A program made the position numbers and the translations under genes. This document shows, one piece after another, positions 25,936-35,145 of a DNA stretch of 64,000 bases; position 1 is the stretch's first letter, and every line of letters starts with the position of its first letter. The notes under the pieces are model-generated. The model was given only the letters and a program-made list of their open reading frames with translations, was not told the DNA's origin and ran no database searches. This stretch comes from Dysgonomonas sp. 25 (GTDB taxonomy: Bacteria; Bacteroidota; Bacteroidia; Bacteroidales; Dysgonomonadaceae). The stretch covers positions 116,365 to 180,364 of the forward strand of contig NZ_QVMN01000008.1 in assembly GCF_010501075.1 (NCBI RefSeq), written 5' to 3'.

Positions 25936-27330
25936 TTATCGGATGCCGTGCGACATTTTCAGAATGACTTTGTTGAGGCAAATCATCAGCAATCCGCAAC
26001 CTATTACGAATATGGAAATGTATAGGAATATTCTTCCAGCGCCTAATGCTTGTACGGTGGAAGCTAATACCCCTCCTAATATATTGGCAAAGAAGGAAGC
26101 TAACATCCAAACAGCCATTAGAACCGATGCCAATTTAGGTGGCGAAAGTTTGGTTACGACGGATAGCCCCACAGGAGATAGACACAACTCGCCGATGGTA
26201 TGTACCAGATATGTCATAACCAACCACCATAGGCTGGCTTTTACGGTAACATCAGCGATGTCTCCTCCGCGCTCCGAAACGGCTCCCAGCATAAAGAAGA
26301 AGCCAAGCCCTAAAATAATCATACCCGATCCCATCTTGATAGGAGTGGATAGCCTGCGTCCGAATTTAGTTCCCCAGAAGATGGCAAAAAGAGGTGCCAG
26401 CGTCACAATAAAGAACGGATTAACAGACTGGAATATCGGTGTGGGTATTTCCCATGCGCCAATGAATGGCAGCGTGATAACTCTGTCTATATAGTTTTCG
26501 GTATATAATGTCAGTGAAGAACCGGCTTGTTCGAATCCGGCAAAAAAGAAGATGGCAAAGAAGAAATAAATAAAAATTACGGCAATTCGTTGCTTGTCGG
26601 CTGAAGTCAGTTTTCCCGATTCTACTTGCTGAATCTCTTGTTTTATTTCTTTTGTTTTCTTTTCCTTTGTTGGTTTCAATCCGACATCTCCCAGATATTT
26701 TTTCGATAAGGCAGAGAAAATAAAGAATCCGAGTATCATGCCGATAGAGGCAGCTAAGAATCCATATTTATATCCCCATGCAATTATTTTTCCACTGGCA
26801 TCGTGAGTAGCAAAAACACCGTCGGTCAATATACCGATAACGATAGGGGCAATAAGCGCACCCAGATTTACTCCCATATAAAAAATGGAGAATGCCGAAT
26901 CTTTTCGAGGGTCGTCTTTGGAATATAATTTTCCTACTAATGTGGATATATTCGGCTTAAAGAACCCATTACCTATGATAAGCAATATAAGTCCCAGCAT
27001 CAATCCGAAGTGGGTGTTGATGGCAAATAAACAGAACTGCCCCAATGCCATTACCAAACAACCGATATAGATAGCCCGGCGTTGTCCTAAAAATTGATCG
27101 GCCAGCCATCCTCCGATGAGCGGAGTGAAGTATACAAATCCTGTGAAAAAGCCATAGATTAAACTTGCCTCTTTAGGGTCGATAGACAAACCGCCTTCCA
27201 AGAATGTTTTGGTAAGGTATAACATTAATATACCCCGCATCCCGAAATAGGAAAAGCGTTCCCACATCTCGACGAAAAAGAGCATGTATAACCCCTTCGG
27301 ATGTCCTTTTTTCTTTATCTCTGAATTCAT
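25936..27330 (-). CDS. Proton-dependent oligopeptide (POT/PTR2) transporter
   Basis: An inner-membrane major facilitator that imports di- and tripeptides with protons. 464 residues, about 14 helices. The POT signatures are present: the ExxER-type FFVEMWERFSYFGMRGIL in TM1, GGWLADQFLGQRRAIYIG between TM2 and TM3, and GNGFFKPNISTLVGKLY. It follows the MFS gene with 9 bases between, so the two transporters share a transcript. Peptide import fits the amino-acid-degrading ferredoxin oxidoreductase elsewhere in the window, though that link is only inference. Confidence 0.92.
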   Translation of the reverse strand: MNSEIKKKGHPKGLYMLFFVEMWERFSYFGMRGILMLYLTKTFLEGGLSIDPKEASLIYGFFTGFVYFTPLIGGWLADQFLGQRRAIYIGCLVMALGQFCLFAINTHFGLMLGLILLIIGNGFFKPNISTLVGKLYSKDDPRKDSAFSIFYMGVNLGALIAPIVIGILTDGVFATHDASGKIIAWGYKYGFLAASIGMILGFFIFSALSKKYLGDVGLKPTKEKKTKEIKQEIQQVESGKLTSADKQRIAVIFIYFFFAIFFFAGFEQAGSSLTLYTENYIDRVITLPFIGAWEIPTPIFQSVNPFFIVTLAPLFAIFWGTKFGRRLSTPIKMGSGMIILGLGFFFMLGAVSERGGDIADVTVKASLWWLVMTYLVHTIGELCLSPVGLSVVTKLSPPKLASVLMAVWMLASFFANILGGVLASTVQALGAGRIFLYISIFVIGCGLLMICLNKVILKMSHGIR

Positions 27331-27339
27331 ATGTTGATC

Positions 27340-28734
27340 TTATTCTTTAACAACGTTTGGTTTCTCCAGACCATAGCCTTTGAGCCTGTCCTCTCTTTTC
27401 AGCAGGAAGGCTATAATAAGTGAGGCTACTCCGAATCCTGCGAAAATAATCATCGGGATAGTATAGTCGTAGAGAGTAACTTCTTTTGTTTTTTCTAATC
27501 CGTCTACTATTTCCGTTACTGTATTTGTTCCGGTGATACAATATTTATACAGCACCCATCCAATCAGATAAGGGACACCGCTCAATCCGATATTTTGTAC
27601 CCAGAAAATAAGTCCGTATGCTGTTCCCAGTTTATTCTCCGGTATAATTTTCGGCACAGAAGGCCACATGGCGGAAGGAACAAGCGAGAAAGCAATTCCC
27701 AAAACAACCATTAAAGTGCCGGCAATCAGCCAATGGTCGAGCATAGGAAGCGAGAAAAGGAAATGGACGCAAATCAATAAAACTGCCCCTACGATCATAA
27801 TAGTTGCTCCTTTTCCCTTTTTGTCGTAGATACCTCCAAAGAAAGGAGTAAGGAAAATAGCTCCTACCGGTAGCATAAACGGAATAATTCCTGCGAAATC
27901 GTCGTCGATGTGGTATTTATTCTTCATAAATGAAACGGCATATTTCATGAAAGGGAAAACTGCCGAATAGAAAAGCAGGCAAAGGAAGGTAATCAGCCAG
28001 AACCCTTTATTCTTTATGATGAAAAGGATGTCTGAAAATTTGAACTTATCTTCTTCCGAAACTTCTACTGCTCCTACTGATTTGTCTAACTTCTTATCCA
28101 TCACGCAAAATGCAAGATAGGCTATCAGACCGATACAAAGAGCCAATAATCCAACCAAGATAGGAGTAGAAAGGCCCAGCCTGTTTGCCAATGGAAGCGT
28201 TAAGGCATAAGCCAATCCCATTCCCAGACGGGCGATGGCAACCTGCAAGCCCATAGCCAGTGCTATTTCGTACCCTTTGAACCATCGTACGATAGTTTTG
28301 GTTACGGTGATACCAGCCATTTCCAACCCGAACGCAAAAATGGCAAAACCGACACAGGCTACAAATAGCTGCATTTTTATGCCGAAGACTGCTCCTTCGA
28401 ACGTAACAAAGTTTCCTACCGAATAGTATTGGATAGCTGCACCGATAACCATACAGATACAAGAGCCGATTCCCGTCATTCGCACGCCGATTTTGTCGAG
28501 AATCATACCCCCGAAGATGAGCATAAACAGGAATACGTTAATCCATCCGTAAGAAAAATTGAATGTTCCGAAATCTTGTGCCGTCCATCCGAACTCTTCT
28601 CCTAATTTCTCCATCAGCGGAGCCATTACATCATTCAGAAAATAGGCGCAAAACATAGTAAAAGCTACGGTTATCAGTACTGTCCAACGAGCAGCTTTGG
28701 ACTCGTTCAGTTTTTTACGGATAAATTCGGTCAT
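27340..28734 (-). CDS. MFS transporter
   Basis: A twelve-helix major facilitator of 464 residues. TM1 starts KAARWTVLITVAFTMFCAYFLNDVMAPL, and the loop between TM2 and TM3 carries GGMILDKIGVRMTG, the usual MFS motif A position. The second half includes PFFGGIYDKKGKGATIMI, and the C-terminus ends in a cytoplasmic tail. I cannot assign a substrate; the general resemblance is to organic-acid or sugar-phosphate type MFS proteins of Bacteroidota. It is the first gene of a transcript that continues into the POT transporter, with a TACTTTTG promoter box at 28804. Confidence 0.88.
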   Translation of the reverse strand: MTEFIRKKLNESKAARWTVLITVAFTMFCAYFLNDVMAPLMEKLGEEFGWTAQDFGTFNFSYGWINVFLFMLIFGGMILDKIGVRMTGIGSCICMVIGAAIQYYSVGNFVTFEGAVFGIKMQLFVACVGFAIFAFGLEMAGITVTKTIVRWFKGYEIALAMGLQVAIARLGMGLAYALTLPLANRLGLSTPILVGLLALCIGLIAYLAFCVMDKKLDKSVGAVEVSEEDKFKFSDILFIIKNKGFWLITFLCLLFYSAVFPFMKYAVSFMKNKYHIDDDFAGIIPFMLPVGAIFLTPFFGGIYDKKGKGATIMIVGAVLLICVHFLFSLPMLDHWLIAGTLMVVLGIAFSLVPSAMWPSVPKIIPENKLGTAYGLIFWVQNIGLSGVPYLIGWVLYKYCITGTNTVTEIVDGLEKTKEVTLYDYTIPMIIFAGFGVASLIIAFLLKREDRLKGYGLEKPNVVKE

Positions 28735-28803
28735 ATTATTTCCTGTTTTAATGCTTACCCGGGAAAAGAGTAAGCAAGATTGTTGTTTTATTTTATTGCG
28801 TTA

Positions 28804-28811
28804 CAAAAGTA
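28804..28811 (-). promoter_or_regulatory. Putative -7 box for the MFS/POT transcript
   Basis: TACTTTTG on the minus strand matches TAnnTTTG. The leader between it and the ATG at 28734 contains an inverted repeat, GCTTAC/GTAAGC, at about 28751-28773. Confidence 0.45.
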
Positions 28812-28856
28812 TAGAAAAAGTCTCAAAATCCTATCAACTACTTCATATTTATGCCA

Positions 28857-28883
28857 AAAGAGGTTGCCCGAAGCAACCTCTTT
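28857..28883 (-). terminator. Terminator of the GH127-like gene
   Basis: A perfect 11-base stem, AAAGAGGTTGC / GCAACCTCTTT, around the loop CCGAA. It lies 18 bases past the stop at 28901 and separates it from the MFS promoter. The A/T ends of the stem let it act in either direction. Confidence 0.8.
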
Positions 28884-28900
28884 CTATGTGATATTGTATA

Positions 28901-30928
28901 CTACCAAACTAATGGGAACTGCGATACGCGCAATGTTGTACATCCGTAAGGAATCAGGGTGATTTCTTCGACAGGCTCCGGCGTATGCCCTACCGATAGC
29001 GGTAGTGGGCCGGTCATCTCGTTATATAACCCCCAGTGAGTTAGTTCTTTTGCTTTGACCTTTATTTCGATCGGAGCATTCTCAATATTCCATGGGAAAG
29101 TGGATTTGACTTTTTCTTTGTCGACTGAAACGATGTATTTCTCATTCGCTTTGTTTTTGTCGTCATTCACCAATCCGTAGTTCCATTTTGTAGTAGAGGT
29201 AGCTTCCAGATAATCCTCGCCGAATTGTTTTATTTCGTGTCCGGTGAATGGTTTCTTCGTCCAGTTTTCGTTCATTTTCAAGGCATATACTAATGGGCCT
29301 CTTTCGATCGATACAGAGTTTTCGTACCATCCGTCCTGTATTTTTATTTCCATAGGTAGGCGAAGTTCAAGGACATCCCCGCTTTTCCAGATACGTTTGA
29401 TAACCTCTACACGTCCGCCTTCTACGCTTTTCAATGGTGAGCCGTTTAATACGATTTCGGCTTTTTTGCACCAGCTCGGGATTCTTACATGGAATGGGAA
29501 TTCTACTTGCTTCGTCTTCTTATTTACCATGTTAACAGTGTATTTGATAACATCATCCATCGGATAATACGTATCTTCCGTGATGCGTACCTGTACGCCG
29601 TTTCCTACTTTGGCTGTTACTTCCGACGGAGAGAATGCCAGACTGGTGATACCGTTATCAGGAGTGGCATACCAAAGATTTTGCGTAAACTTAGGCCATC
29701 CTTGGTGCATATTCGAGTAGCAGCACGGGTAACCTGTTTTTGTTCCATAGGTAACGTCGGTGCATACATGGCTGTGATCTTCGTAGAAGTTACGTTTATG
29801 CCTTGTCGCCATCACCTGATTGGCTTGTTGCAGGTATTGTTTACGCATAAAATCGTCTGTGATTTGGGTTGGAAGGGCGTTGAATGCGACTTTCTCCAAA
29901 TGATCTACGAAAGATAAATCACCTGTGATTTCGGCCATACTTTCCAATGAATACATCATTTCTACGATAGAACAAAGTTCTACTCCTTGTGTCGGGTTGT
30001 TTCCGTGCAACGGTTCGTCGCCTCCGTACATACCTTGTGCTTGGCCGTTATATTTCCGTATGTCGGCAAGTCCTTTCTTCACAGCGTCGATGTATTTACG
30101 GTCGCCCGCCTGCTGATAATATATGACCGGCTCTTTCAATCCTTGCGCCAGATTCACACAGTGGATAGATGCCTGACGGGTTAGAGCGTCGCTATTCGTA
30201 AACATTTCGGTGAAGTTGATGCTTTGTTTATGCAGCAGGTCTCCCAATTCCAATAAGAAGGTATCGCCTGTTATGTTGTATAACCAATGAACGACTTGCA
30301 GGTTGTCGCATACGCGGTATTCAGCCCAGAAAGTCCAGTGTCCTAACGGTTTCTCAGGAAGTGTTTTCAATTGGTATTGGAAATAGTTTGTCATAAACGG
30401 AATGACACGCTGGTCTTGCGTAGCATTGTAATATTGTTGCATAATTTTCAGTACCACCATGCGAGGCCACCAGTCCGCTGAGTTGTCGCGTTGAATACCA
30501 TCTTCGTGCGGATAATCGCGTGCAGGACCGAAGAATCCGTCCTCGCGCTGGCTTTTCAGTGCCCATTCTATCCAAGGCTGAACTTTCGCTTTCAGGGCTT
30601 TGTCATCCAATATGTAGGCTAACGGCAATAATCCGTCTATCCAATACGGCCCGCGCTCCCATTGGTCGCCGTCGCCGCCGAGCCAACCGTTGCGTTCGCC
30701 CATTACTTCAGGATATAGCTCGTCCATATGTCCGGTTGCCCCTACACGTTGGCGTTCGAGCATTTCGAGTAACCATCCTTTGGCTTTGATATTGCCTAAC
30801 GGAAGGGCTACGTATGGTTTTTGTACTAAAGGGTAACGGTTGTTCTGGTAATTCTGAACTTCCGGAGCTTGTGCTCCCATACACAGTGACACCCACAAGG
30901 GTATCATCAATAAAAATAGTTTTTTCAT
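28901..30928 (-). CDS. DUF1680 family glycoside hydrolase (GH127-like)
   Basis: Secreted glycosidase related to beta-L-arabinofuranosidases (family GH127/DUF1680 clan). 675 residues with a signal peptide (FLLMIPLWVSLCMGAQ). An (alpha/alpha)6 barrel precedes a beta-rich C-terminal half. The unusual zinc/cysteine site of the family is visible: ELCS with Glu317 and Cys319, and the paired Cys402-Cys403 in YPCCYSN. In the Bifidobacterium enzyme the equivalent Glu-x-Cys and Cys-Cys residues bind zinc, and one of these cysteines is the nucleophile. The DUF1680 clan has several activities, so arabinofuranosidase is a family-level guess. It lies downstream of a GH2 gene, and a short motif is shared upstream of both. 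Confidence 0.8.
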   Translation of the reverse strand: MKKLFLLMIPLWVSLCMGAQAPEVQNYQNNRYPLVQKPYVALPLGNIKAKGWLLEMLERQRVGATGHMDELYPEVMGERNGWLGGDGDQWERGPYWIDGLLPLAYILDDKALKAKVQPWIEWALKSQREDGFFGPARDYPHEDGIQRDNSADWWPRMVVLKIMQQYYNATQDQRVIPFMTNYFQYQLKTLPEKPLGHWTFWAEYRVCDNLQVVHWLYNITGDTFLLELGDLLHKQSINFTEMFTNSDALTRQASIHCVNLAQGLKEPVIYYQQAGDRKYIDAVKKGLADIRKYNGQAQGMYGGDEPLHGNNPTQGVELCSIVEMMYSLESMAEITGDLSFVDHLEKVAFNALPTQITDDFMRKQYLQQANQVMATRHKRNFYEDHSHVCTDVTYGTKTGYPCCYSNMHQGWPKFTQNLWYATPDNGITSLAFSPSEVTAKVGNGVQVRITEDTYYPMDDVIKYTVNMVNKKTKQVEFPFHVRIPSWCKKAEIVLNGSPLKSVEGGRVEVIKRIWKSGDVLELRLPMEIKIQDGWYENSVSIERGPLVYALKMNENWTKKPFTGHEIKQFGEDYLEATSTTKWNYGLVNDDKNKANEKYIVSVDKEKVKSTFPWNIENAPIEIKVKAKELTHWGLYNEMTGPLPLSVGHTPEPVEEITLIPYGCTTLRVSQFPLVW

Positions 30929-30969
30929 GAATTAAACGGGGTTATTGATTTATTGGGTATATAAAACAG

Positions 30970-31010
30970 AACCAACCAACAGCACAGGCTAGCCGTGCCA
31001 TTGGTCGGTT
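30970..31010. promoter_or_regulatory. Long inverted repeat upstream of the GH127-like gene
   Basis: The arms AACCAACCAA and TTGGTCGGTT (one mismatch) continue inward with GCAC/GTGC around an AGGCTAGCC core. It lies in the leader of the GH127-like gene, ~42 bases before its ATG, with no T-tract on either side, so an operator or attenuator fits better than a terminator. Confidence 0.45.
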
Positions 31011-31011
31011 A

Positions 31012-31025
31012 ATTAATTGGTTAGT
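31012..31025. promoter_or_regulatory. Candidate operator shared with the GH2 upstream region, copy 1
   Basis: ATTAATTGGTTAGT on the plus strand; it differs by one base in 14 from the copy at 33004. It is just downstream of a TATCTTTA box (minus strand, 31031-31038), so near the predicted start site of the GH127-like gene. Confidence 0.4.
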
Positions 31026-31066
31026 TCTCTGTAAAGATAGAAAAAAAATCTAACCATGCATCTTTT

Positions 31067-32872
31067 TTATTTCAAGACGTCGCAGACCTCTTTGTTAATT
31101 TTGGCTATGCGGCCTTCTTCTACTTTGATTTCCTTACGGTCGTAAGTTATCAGGCCGTTTACTTCGCCTTCTACGTCGGTTGTCTGAGTGTAAACACCAG
31201 CCGAGTAGCCTACTTTCGCGAGTTTCTTCAACTCTTCGGCAAACTTAACATATTCGTCTGTTACTTCTTTTTTGTTCTTGAATTGTACATATCCCCAGTT
31301 GCGGTCTGTCTGCCACAAGTGTCCTTGCATTGGGAATCCGATACCACCATACTCACCCAACACAGTTACGCGCTCGGCATCGTAGAATGGAAGTTCCGGT
31401 TTCGGATAACGGTGGATATCCAGAATGTCGCCTGTTTTGTAGTGGTTACCTCCACTGGCAGAGTTCACTAAGCGTGACGGATCGTATGCCTGTGTCCATT
31501 CGGTGATTTCTTCGGTTTTGAATTGTCCCCATGCTTCATTGAACGGTACCCATACCACGATAGAAGGATGCGACATGAGGTAGTCCATAATACCTTTCCA
31601 TTCGGCACGGTAATCAGCTTCCGATGCAGGTGAGCGTTTGATTTCCGTCCCGTCGAAGTATTTGTATTGCTGCCATTGTGGCGATTTGTCACCGTTAGGC
31701 ATATCTTGCCATACGAGGATTCCCACGCGGTCGCAATGTGTGTACCAGCGGGCAGGTTCAACTTTCACGTGCTTGCGAATCATGTTGAAGCCCATGTCTT
31801 TAGTTTTCTGAATGTCATAAAGCAATGCTTCGTCAGTAGGAGCTGTGTATAATCCGTCGGGCCACCAACCTTGGTCGAGTGGGCCTAATTGGAAATAGTC
31901 CTTGTTATTCAGTTGCATACGCATAATGCCGTTTGCATCGCGTTTTGCCGAAATTTTACGCATAGCGGTATAGCTTTTTACTTTGTCCTGCAATTTGCCG
32001 CCTGAATAGAGATTCACTTCCATATCGTAAAGGAATGGTGATTCGGGCGACCAAAGTTTAGGATTGGCAATGTTAAGAGCCAATTGCTGGCAAGCAGCGC
32101 CTTTGGCTTTCGCTACTACCGACGAACCGTCTTTCACGATTACTTCTACAATATCGCCGGCTGCGGTGTTTTCTGTGCAAACATCTACTGTCAGGCGGTT
32201 GCTATCGATACAAGGAATCGCTTTGATGTGAGCAATATGTTTTTTAGTTACCGGCTCCAGCCATACTGTTTGCCAGATACCCGATACGGGTGTATACCAG
32301 ATGCCTTCGGGGCGTTTGTTTTGTTTTCCTACCGGTTGGTAACCGTCGGTTGTAGGGTCCCAAACTTTCACAACCAATTTTTGATTGCCCGAAGTCAGGT
32401 ATGGAGTGATATTGAAGCTGAAAGGGGTATATCCGCCTTCGTGTGTTCCGATTTTTATATCGTTCACATAAATCTCGGTTCTCCAATCTACTCCGCCGAA
32501 GTGTAATAATACATCTTTGCCTTTCCAGTTGGCGGGAACGGTAAATGTTTGCTTGTACCATAATTCGTTTTCTTTTCCAAGTGTTTTTTGAACACCCGAA
32601 AGGCTCGATTCTACGGCAAAAGGGACTAAGATTTTACCGTCGAAGGCTGTAGGCTCTGCTGCTCCTGCCGGAAGGATGGCATAATCCCACAATCCGTTCA
32701 GGTTTTTCCATGCTGTGCGTTCCATCATTGGGCGAGGATATTCGGGTAATACGTTGTTTACGTCGATTTCATCCGCCCACTTTGTTTTTATTTTGTCGCC
32801 TGCCGGCTTCCACTGTGCCGAGAGGCTCGTAGCAACGGCAATAAACAAAATCAGAAAGAGGTTCTTTTTCAT
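31067..32872 (-). CDS. Glycoside hydrolase family 2 enzyme
   Basis: A periplasmic or secreted retaining glycosidase of 601 residues. I start it at the ATG at 32872, which begins a signal peptide (KKNLFLILFIAVATSLSAQ); the open frame extends 21 codons further but without a signal. Order: sugar-binding jelly-roll (ENELWYKQTFTVP; GGVDWRTEIYVN), Ig-like sandwich, then a TIM barrel. Acid/base Glu446 is in WVPFNEAWGQ and nucleophile Glu507 in VLGEYGG, both intact. The type resembles Bacteroidota GH2 proteins of about 600 residues with beta-galactosidase, glucuronidase or similar activity; I cannot pick the sugar. Confidence 0.88.
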   Translation of the reverse strand: MKKNLFLILFIAVATSLSAQWKPAGDKIKTKWADEIDVNNVLPEYPRPMMERTAWKNLNGLWDYAILPAGAAEPTAFDGKILVPFAVESSLSGVQKTLGKENELWYKQTFTVPANWKGKDVLLHFGGVDWRTEIYVNDIKIGTHEGGYTPFSFNITPYLTSGNQKLVVKVWDPTTDGYQPVGKQNKRPEGIWYTPVSGIWQTVWLEPVTKKHIAHIKAIPCIDSNRLTVDVCTENTAAGDIVEVIVKDGSSVVAKAKGAACQQLALNIANPKLWSPESPFLYDMEVNLYSGGKLQDKVKSYTAMRKISAKRDANGIMRMQLNNKDYFQLGPLDQGWWPDGLYTAPTDEALLYDIQKTKDMGFNMIRKHVKVEPARWYTHCDRVGILVWQDMPNGDKSPQWQQYKYFDGTEIKRSPASEADYRAEWKGIMDYLMSHPSIVVWVPFNEAWGQFKTEEITEWTQAYDPSRLVNSASGGNHYKTGDILDIHRYPKPELPFYDAERVTVLGEYGGIGFPMQGHLWQTDRNWGYVQFKNKKEVTDEYVKFAEELKKLAKVGYSAGVYTQTTDVEGEVNGLITYDRKEIKVEEGRIAKINKEVCDVLK

Positions 32873-32929
32873 TCTTACTTTTTTGGTTTTAGTTATTAAA
32901 TAAATCGGTATTGTCTGGTGAATTGAAAA

Positions 32930-32996
32930 TGGCATAGGCCAAATAAACCTATGTCAGTGCAGCAGTAGTAATACTGCAACCTGATCAATAAACTTT
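32930..32996 (-). promoter_or_regulatory. Leader of the GH2 gene with two small hairpins
   Basis: CATAGG...CCTATG and, next to it, GCAGTA-GTAA-TACTGC are perfect short inverted repeats in the ~60-120 bases before the GH2 ATG. They could be operators or leader structures. No promoter box with TAnnTTTG is seen upstream. Confidence 0.3.
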
Positions 32997-33003
32997 TGCG
33001 CTA

Positions 33004-33017
33004 ATTATTTGGTTAGT
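33004..33017. promoter_or_regulatory. Candidate operator shared with the GH127-like upstream region, copy 2
   Basis: ATTATTTGGTTAGT on the plus strand, 13 of 14 bases equal to the copy at 31012, about 130 bases upstream of the GH2 start codon. Both copies have the same orientation relative to the gene they precede. Confidence 0.4.
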
Positions 33018-33135
33018 ACTGATGATTGGAAAAAATCAGTCCCCGAAAATAGTGCTTTTTCGATAATAAATTGCTGTGTTTTGTATTTTGCCGGTGTTTT
33101 TTATTGTTAAAATTGTCTAAAGGCTATTCAATATG

Positions 33136-34299
33136 TTATATTTTGATGTAGATCTTCTTCCTGTAGAGAATGTTTCCTATCAGCCAGTTGATGAGTACAA
33201 AGAGTATAGCAAAAATCAATGAGCCGAAAAGACCTCCGAAATATGGTTCTAAAAGATGGGTGTAAAAAAAGCCTTTCAGACTTGTGCTATTTCCGTCGTA
33301 TATTATCGGTATTTTCCCTATTAGTATTGACAAAACACCTGCCAATACATATATAAATAACGGATTGACACCGAATGATTCAAAAAATACACTCCACTTT
33401 TTGTAGCCTTTTACGTCAATTATCCAGATAAGGAGCGACAATAGGGTAGAAGCCAGTCCGCATGTTGCGAGAACGAATGTCGGCGACCATATTTTTTTAT
33501 TCATCGGGCATCCATAGCTTAATAGAAATCCGCTGAATGTGAGCATGGCTCCTATGATGAAGAGCCGCAGCATACGATCGCGGTTATCCTTGGTTTCTAT
33601 TAAAATTTTGCCGCAGCAAAACCCTATTAATACGTGCATGGTTGCCGGTATTGTACTGAGGATGCCTTCGGGATCGAGCCCGGAATCCACATACATATGC
33701 TTCAAGCCCAGAATATGCTGGTCTACAATTGCAAGTATATTATTGTCTCCTTGTTCGAAGCCGTTGCCAAACAGCAGCAGCAAGAAGTATCCGAGCAGTC
33801 CCGCAACAATAATATACGGTATATACTTATGTTTCACGAATAATGCAATTAGCCCCGTTAACCCATAGGTGAGCGCTAATCGTTGCATGACGCCTAAAAT
33901 GCGGACATGCTCAAAGTTGGTTACAGCTTTTCCTATACGCTCTAACAATCCTATCTCTGTACCATCTAAACGAAGAAGCGTTCCGAGAGAAACGGAGAGC
34001 CACGACAATCCTACGCCAATAGCGAAGATGACTACCGTTCGCTTTACTATCTTCCTGAATGTGGGAAAGGTGAACTCGAAATTATATTTTCGCAGCGAAA
34101 TGAAAGTCGATATTCCCATAATAAACATGAAAAACGGGAATACCAGATCGGTAGGCGTGATTCCATGCCATTGTTCGTGCCGGAGCGGAGCATAAACATA
34201 CTTCCACGACCCCGGATTGTTGACTAATATCATTCCTGCAATGGTAATTCCTCGCAATATGTCGAGGGATAATAAACGGTTATTGGTTGGCGAGCTCAT
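33136..34299 (-). CDS. DUF5009 / HGSNAT-like membrane acyltransferase or NagX-like transporter
   Basis: An inner-membrane protein of 387 residues with about ten helices. The N-terminal signature RLLSLDILRGITIAGMILVNNPGSW and the following TPTDLVFPFFMFIMGIS identify the family that includes human heparan-alpha-glucosaminide N-acetyltransferase and bacterial NagX/DUF5009 proteins. In some bacteria the relatives sit in GlcNAc-utilisation operons. It is divergent from the ECF sigma gene of the N-glycan locus, and GlcNAc is the expected end product of that pathway, which makes a role in its handling attractive. No direct evidence of substrate is visible. Confidence 0.8.
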   Translation of the reverse strand: MSSPTNNRLLSLDILRGITIAGMILVNNPGSWKYVYAPLRHEQWHGITPTDLVFPFFMFIMGISTFISLRKYNFEFTFPTFRKIVKRTVVIFAIGVGLSWLSVSLGTLLRLDGTEIGLLERIGKAVTNFEHVRILGVMQRLALTYGLTGLIALFVKHKYIPYIIVAGLLGYFLLLLFGNGFEQGDNNILAIVDQHILGLKHMYVDSGLDPEGILSTIPATMHVLIGFCCGKILIETKDNRDRMLRLFIIGAMLTFSGFLLSYGCPMNKKIWSPTFVLATCGLASTLLSLLIWIIDVKGYKKWSVFFESFGVNPLFIYVLAGVLSILIGKIPIIYDGNSTSLKGFFYTHLLEPYFGGLFGSLIFAILFVLINWLIGNILYRKKIYIKI

Positions 34300-34556
34300 T
34301 TATGCGTATAAAAATATTTTGGATAAAAATAGTAAATCGTATCGGATTTTAACGCTTTCTTTTGTCATTTTGTTGCATTTTTACAGAGGGTTTGAAAAGA
34401 ATAGTAAAAGGGTGATGTATAATACGGCTAAAAAACATGTTGGATAACATAAAAATGTCAGTACGTAGTATTCGCGAGTAAAATGTATTAATAGTAGAGC
34501 AAGCTCATTGTAATATGTGAGGAAAATATTGTGAAAAACCAAATAAAGCTTCTTAG
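34300..34556. other. Divergent intergenic region between DUF5009 and the ECF sigma gene
   Basis: 257 AT-rich bases holding the promoters of both divergent genes. I find no exact TAnnTTTG box on the sigma side and no long inverted repeat; nothing else is recognised. Confidence 0.4.
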
Positions 34557-35102
34557 ATGTGGCCACTTAAAGAGAAGAAAACAACAATAGAAAACGAATT
34601 CGAGGTGTTTTTCCTGGAGAATTATCCGAGGGTGAAATCCTTTGCGTTGCATATCCTTATGTCGGAGGAGGACGCAGAAGATATTTCGCAGGATATTTTC
34701 CTGAAACTATTGAATTATCCGAAAGTTTGGCGCGACAAGGATAAGGACAGGAGAAACCGTTATATGTTCAAGATGACAAAGAATCATATATTCAATTTCA
34801 TCAAGCATAAGAATATCGAGCGCAAATATCAACAAGAATTGATAAAGAAAAACCTGATTATCGACGAACTCGATTTAGAAGACACTTTGCATGCCAAAGA
34901 AATCGAGCTGCTGATAACCTATACGATAGAGCAAATGCCGCAACGTCGTAAGGAGGTATTCATGATGAGCCGTTTTGACGGAAAGAGCAATGCCCAGATT
35001 GCCGACGCATTGGATATGTCGGTGCGCACAGTGGAAAGGCATTTGTATCTGGCGCTGCTCGAACTGAAGAAATCGTTAATTTTTTATCGCCCCGTTGAGT
35101 AG
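34557..35102 (+). CDS. ECF RNA polymerase sigma factor of the N-glycan locus
   Basis: 181 residues. Sigma region 2 is FFLENYPRVKSFALHI to SEEDAEDISQDIFLKLL with the core-binding DAEDISQD motif; region 4 is the C-terminal HTH (MPQRRKEVFMMSRFDGKSNAQIADALDMSVRTVERHL). It is followed after 43 bases by a FecR-type anti-sigma and then by a SusC with an STN domain. That is the FecIRA-like arrangement in which an outer-membrane receptor signals nutrient binding through the anti-sigma factor. The likely target is the promoter before the SusC gene at 36304. Confidence 0.93.
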   Translation: MWPLKEKKTTIENEFEVFFLENYPRVKSFALHILMSEEDAEDISQDIFLKLLNYPKVWRDKDKDRRNRYMFKMTKNHIFNFIKHKNIERKYQQELIKKNLIIDELDLEDTLHAKEIELLITYTIEQMPQRRKEVFMMSRFDGKSNAQIADALDMSVRTVERHLYLALLELKKSLIFYRPVE

Positions 35103-35145
35103 TCGCGTGGGGTTAACTGTCTTTATCATATAACTACTATCAGAA

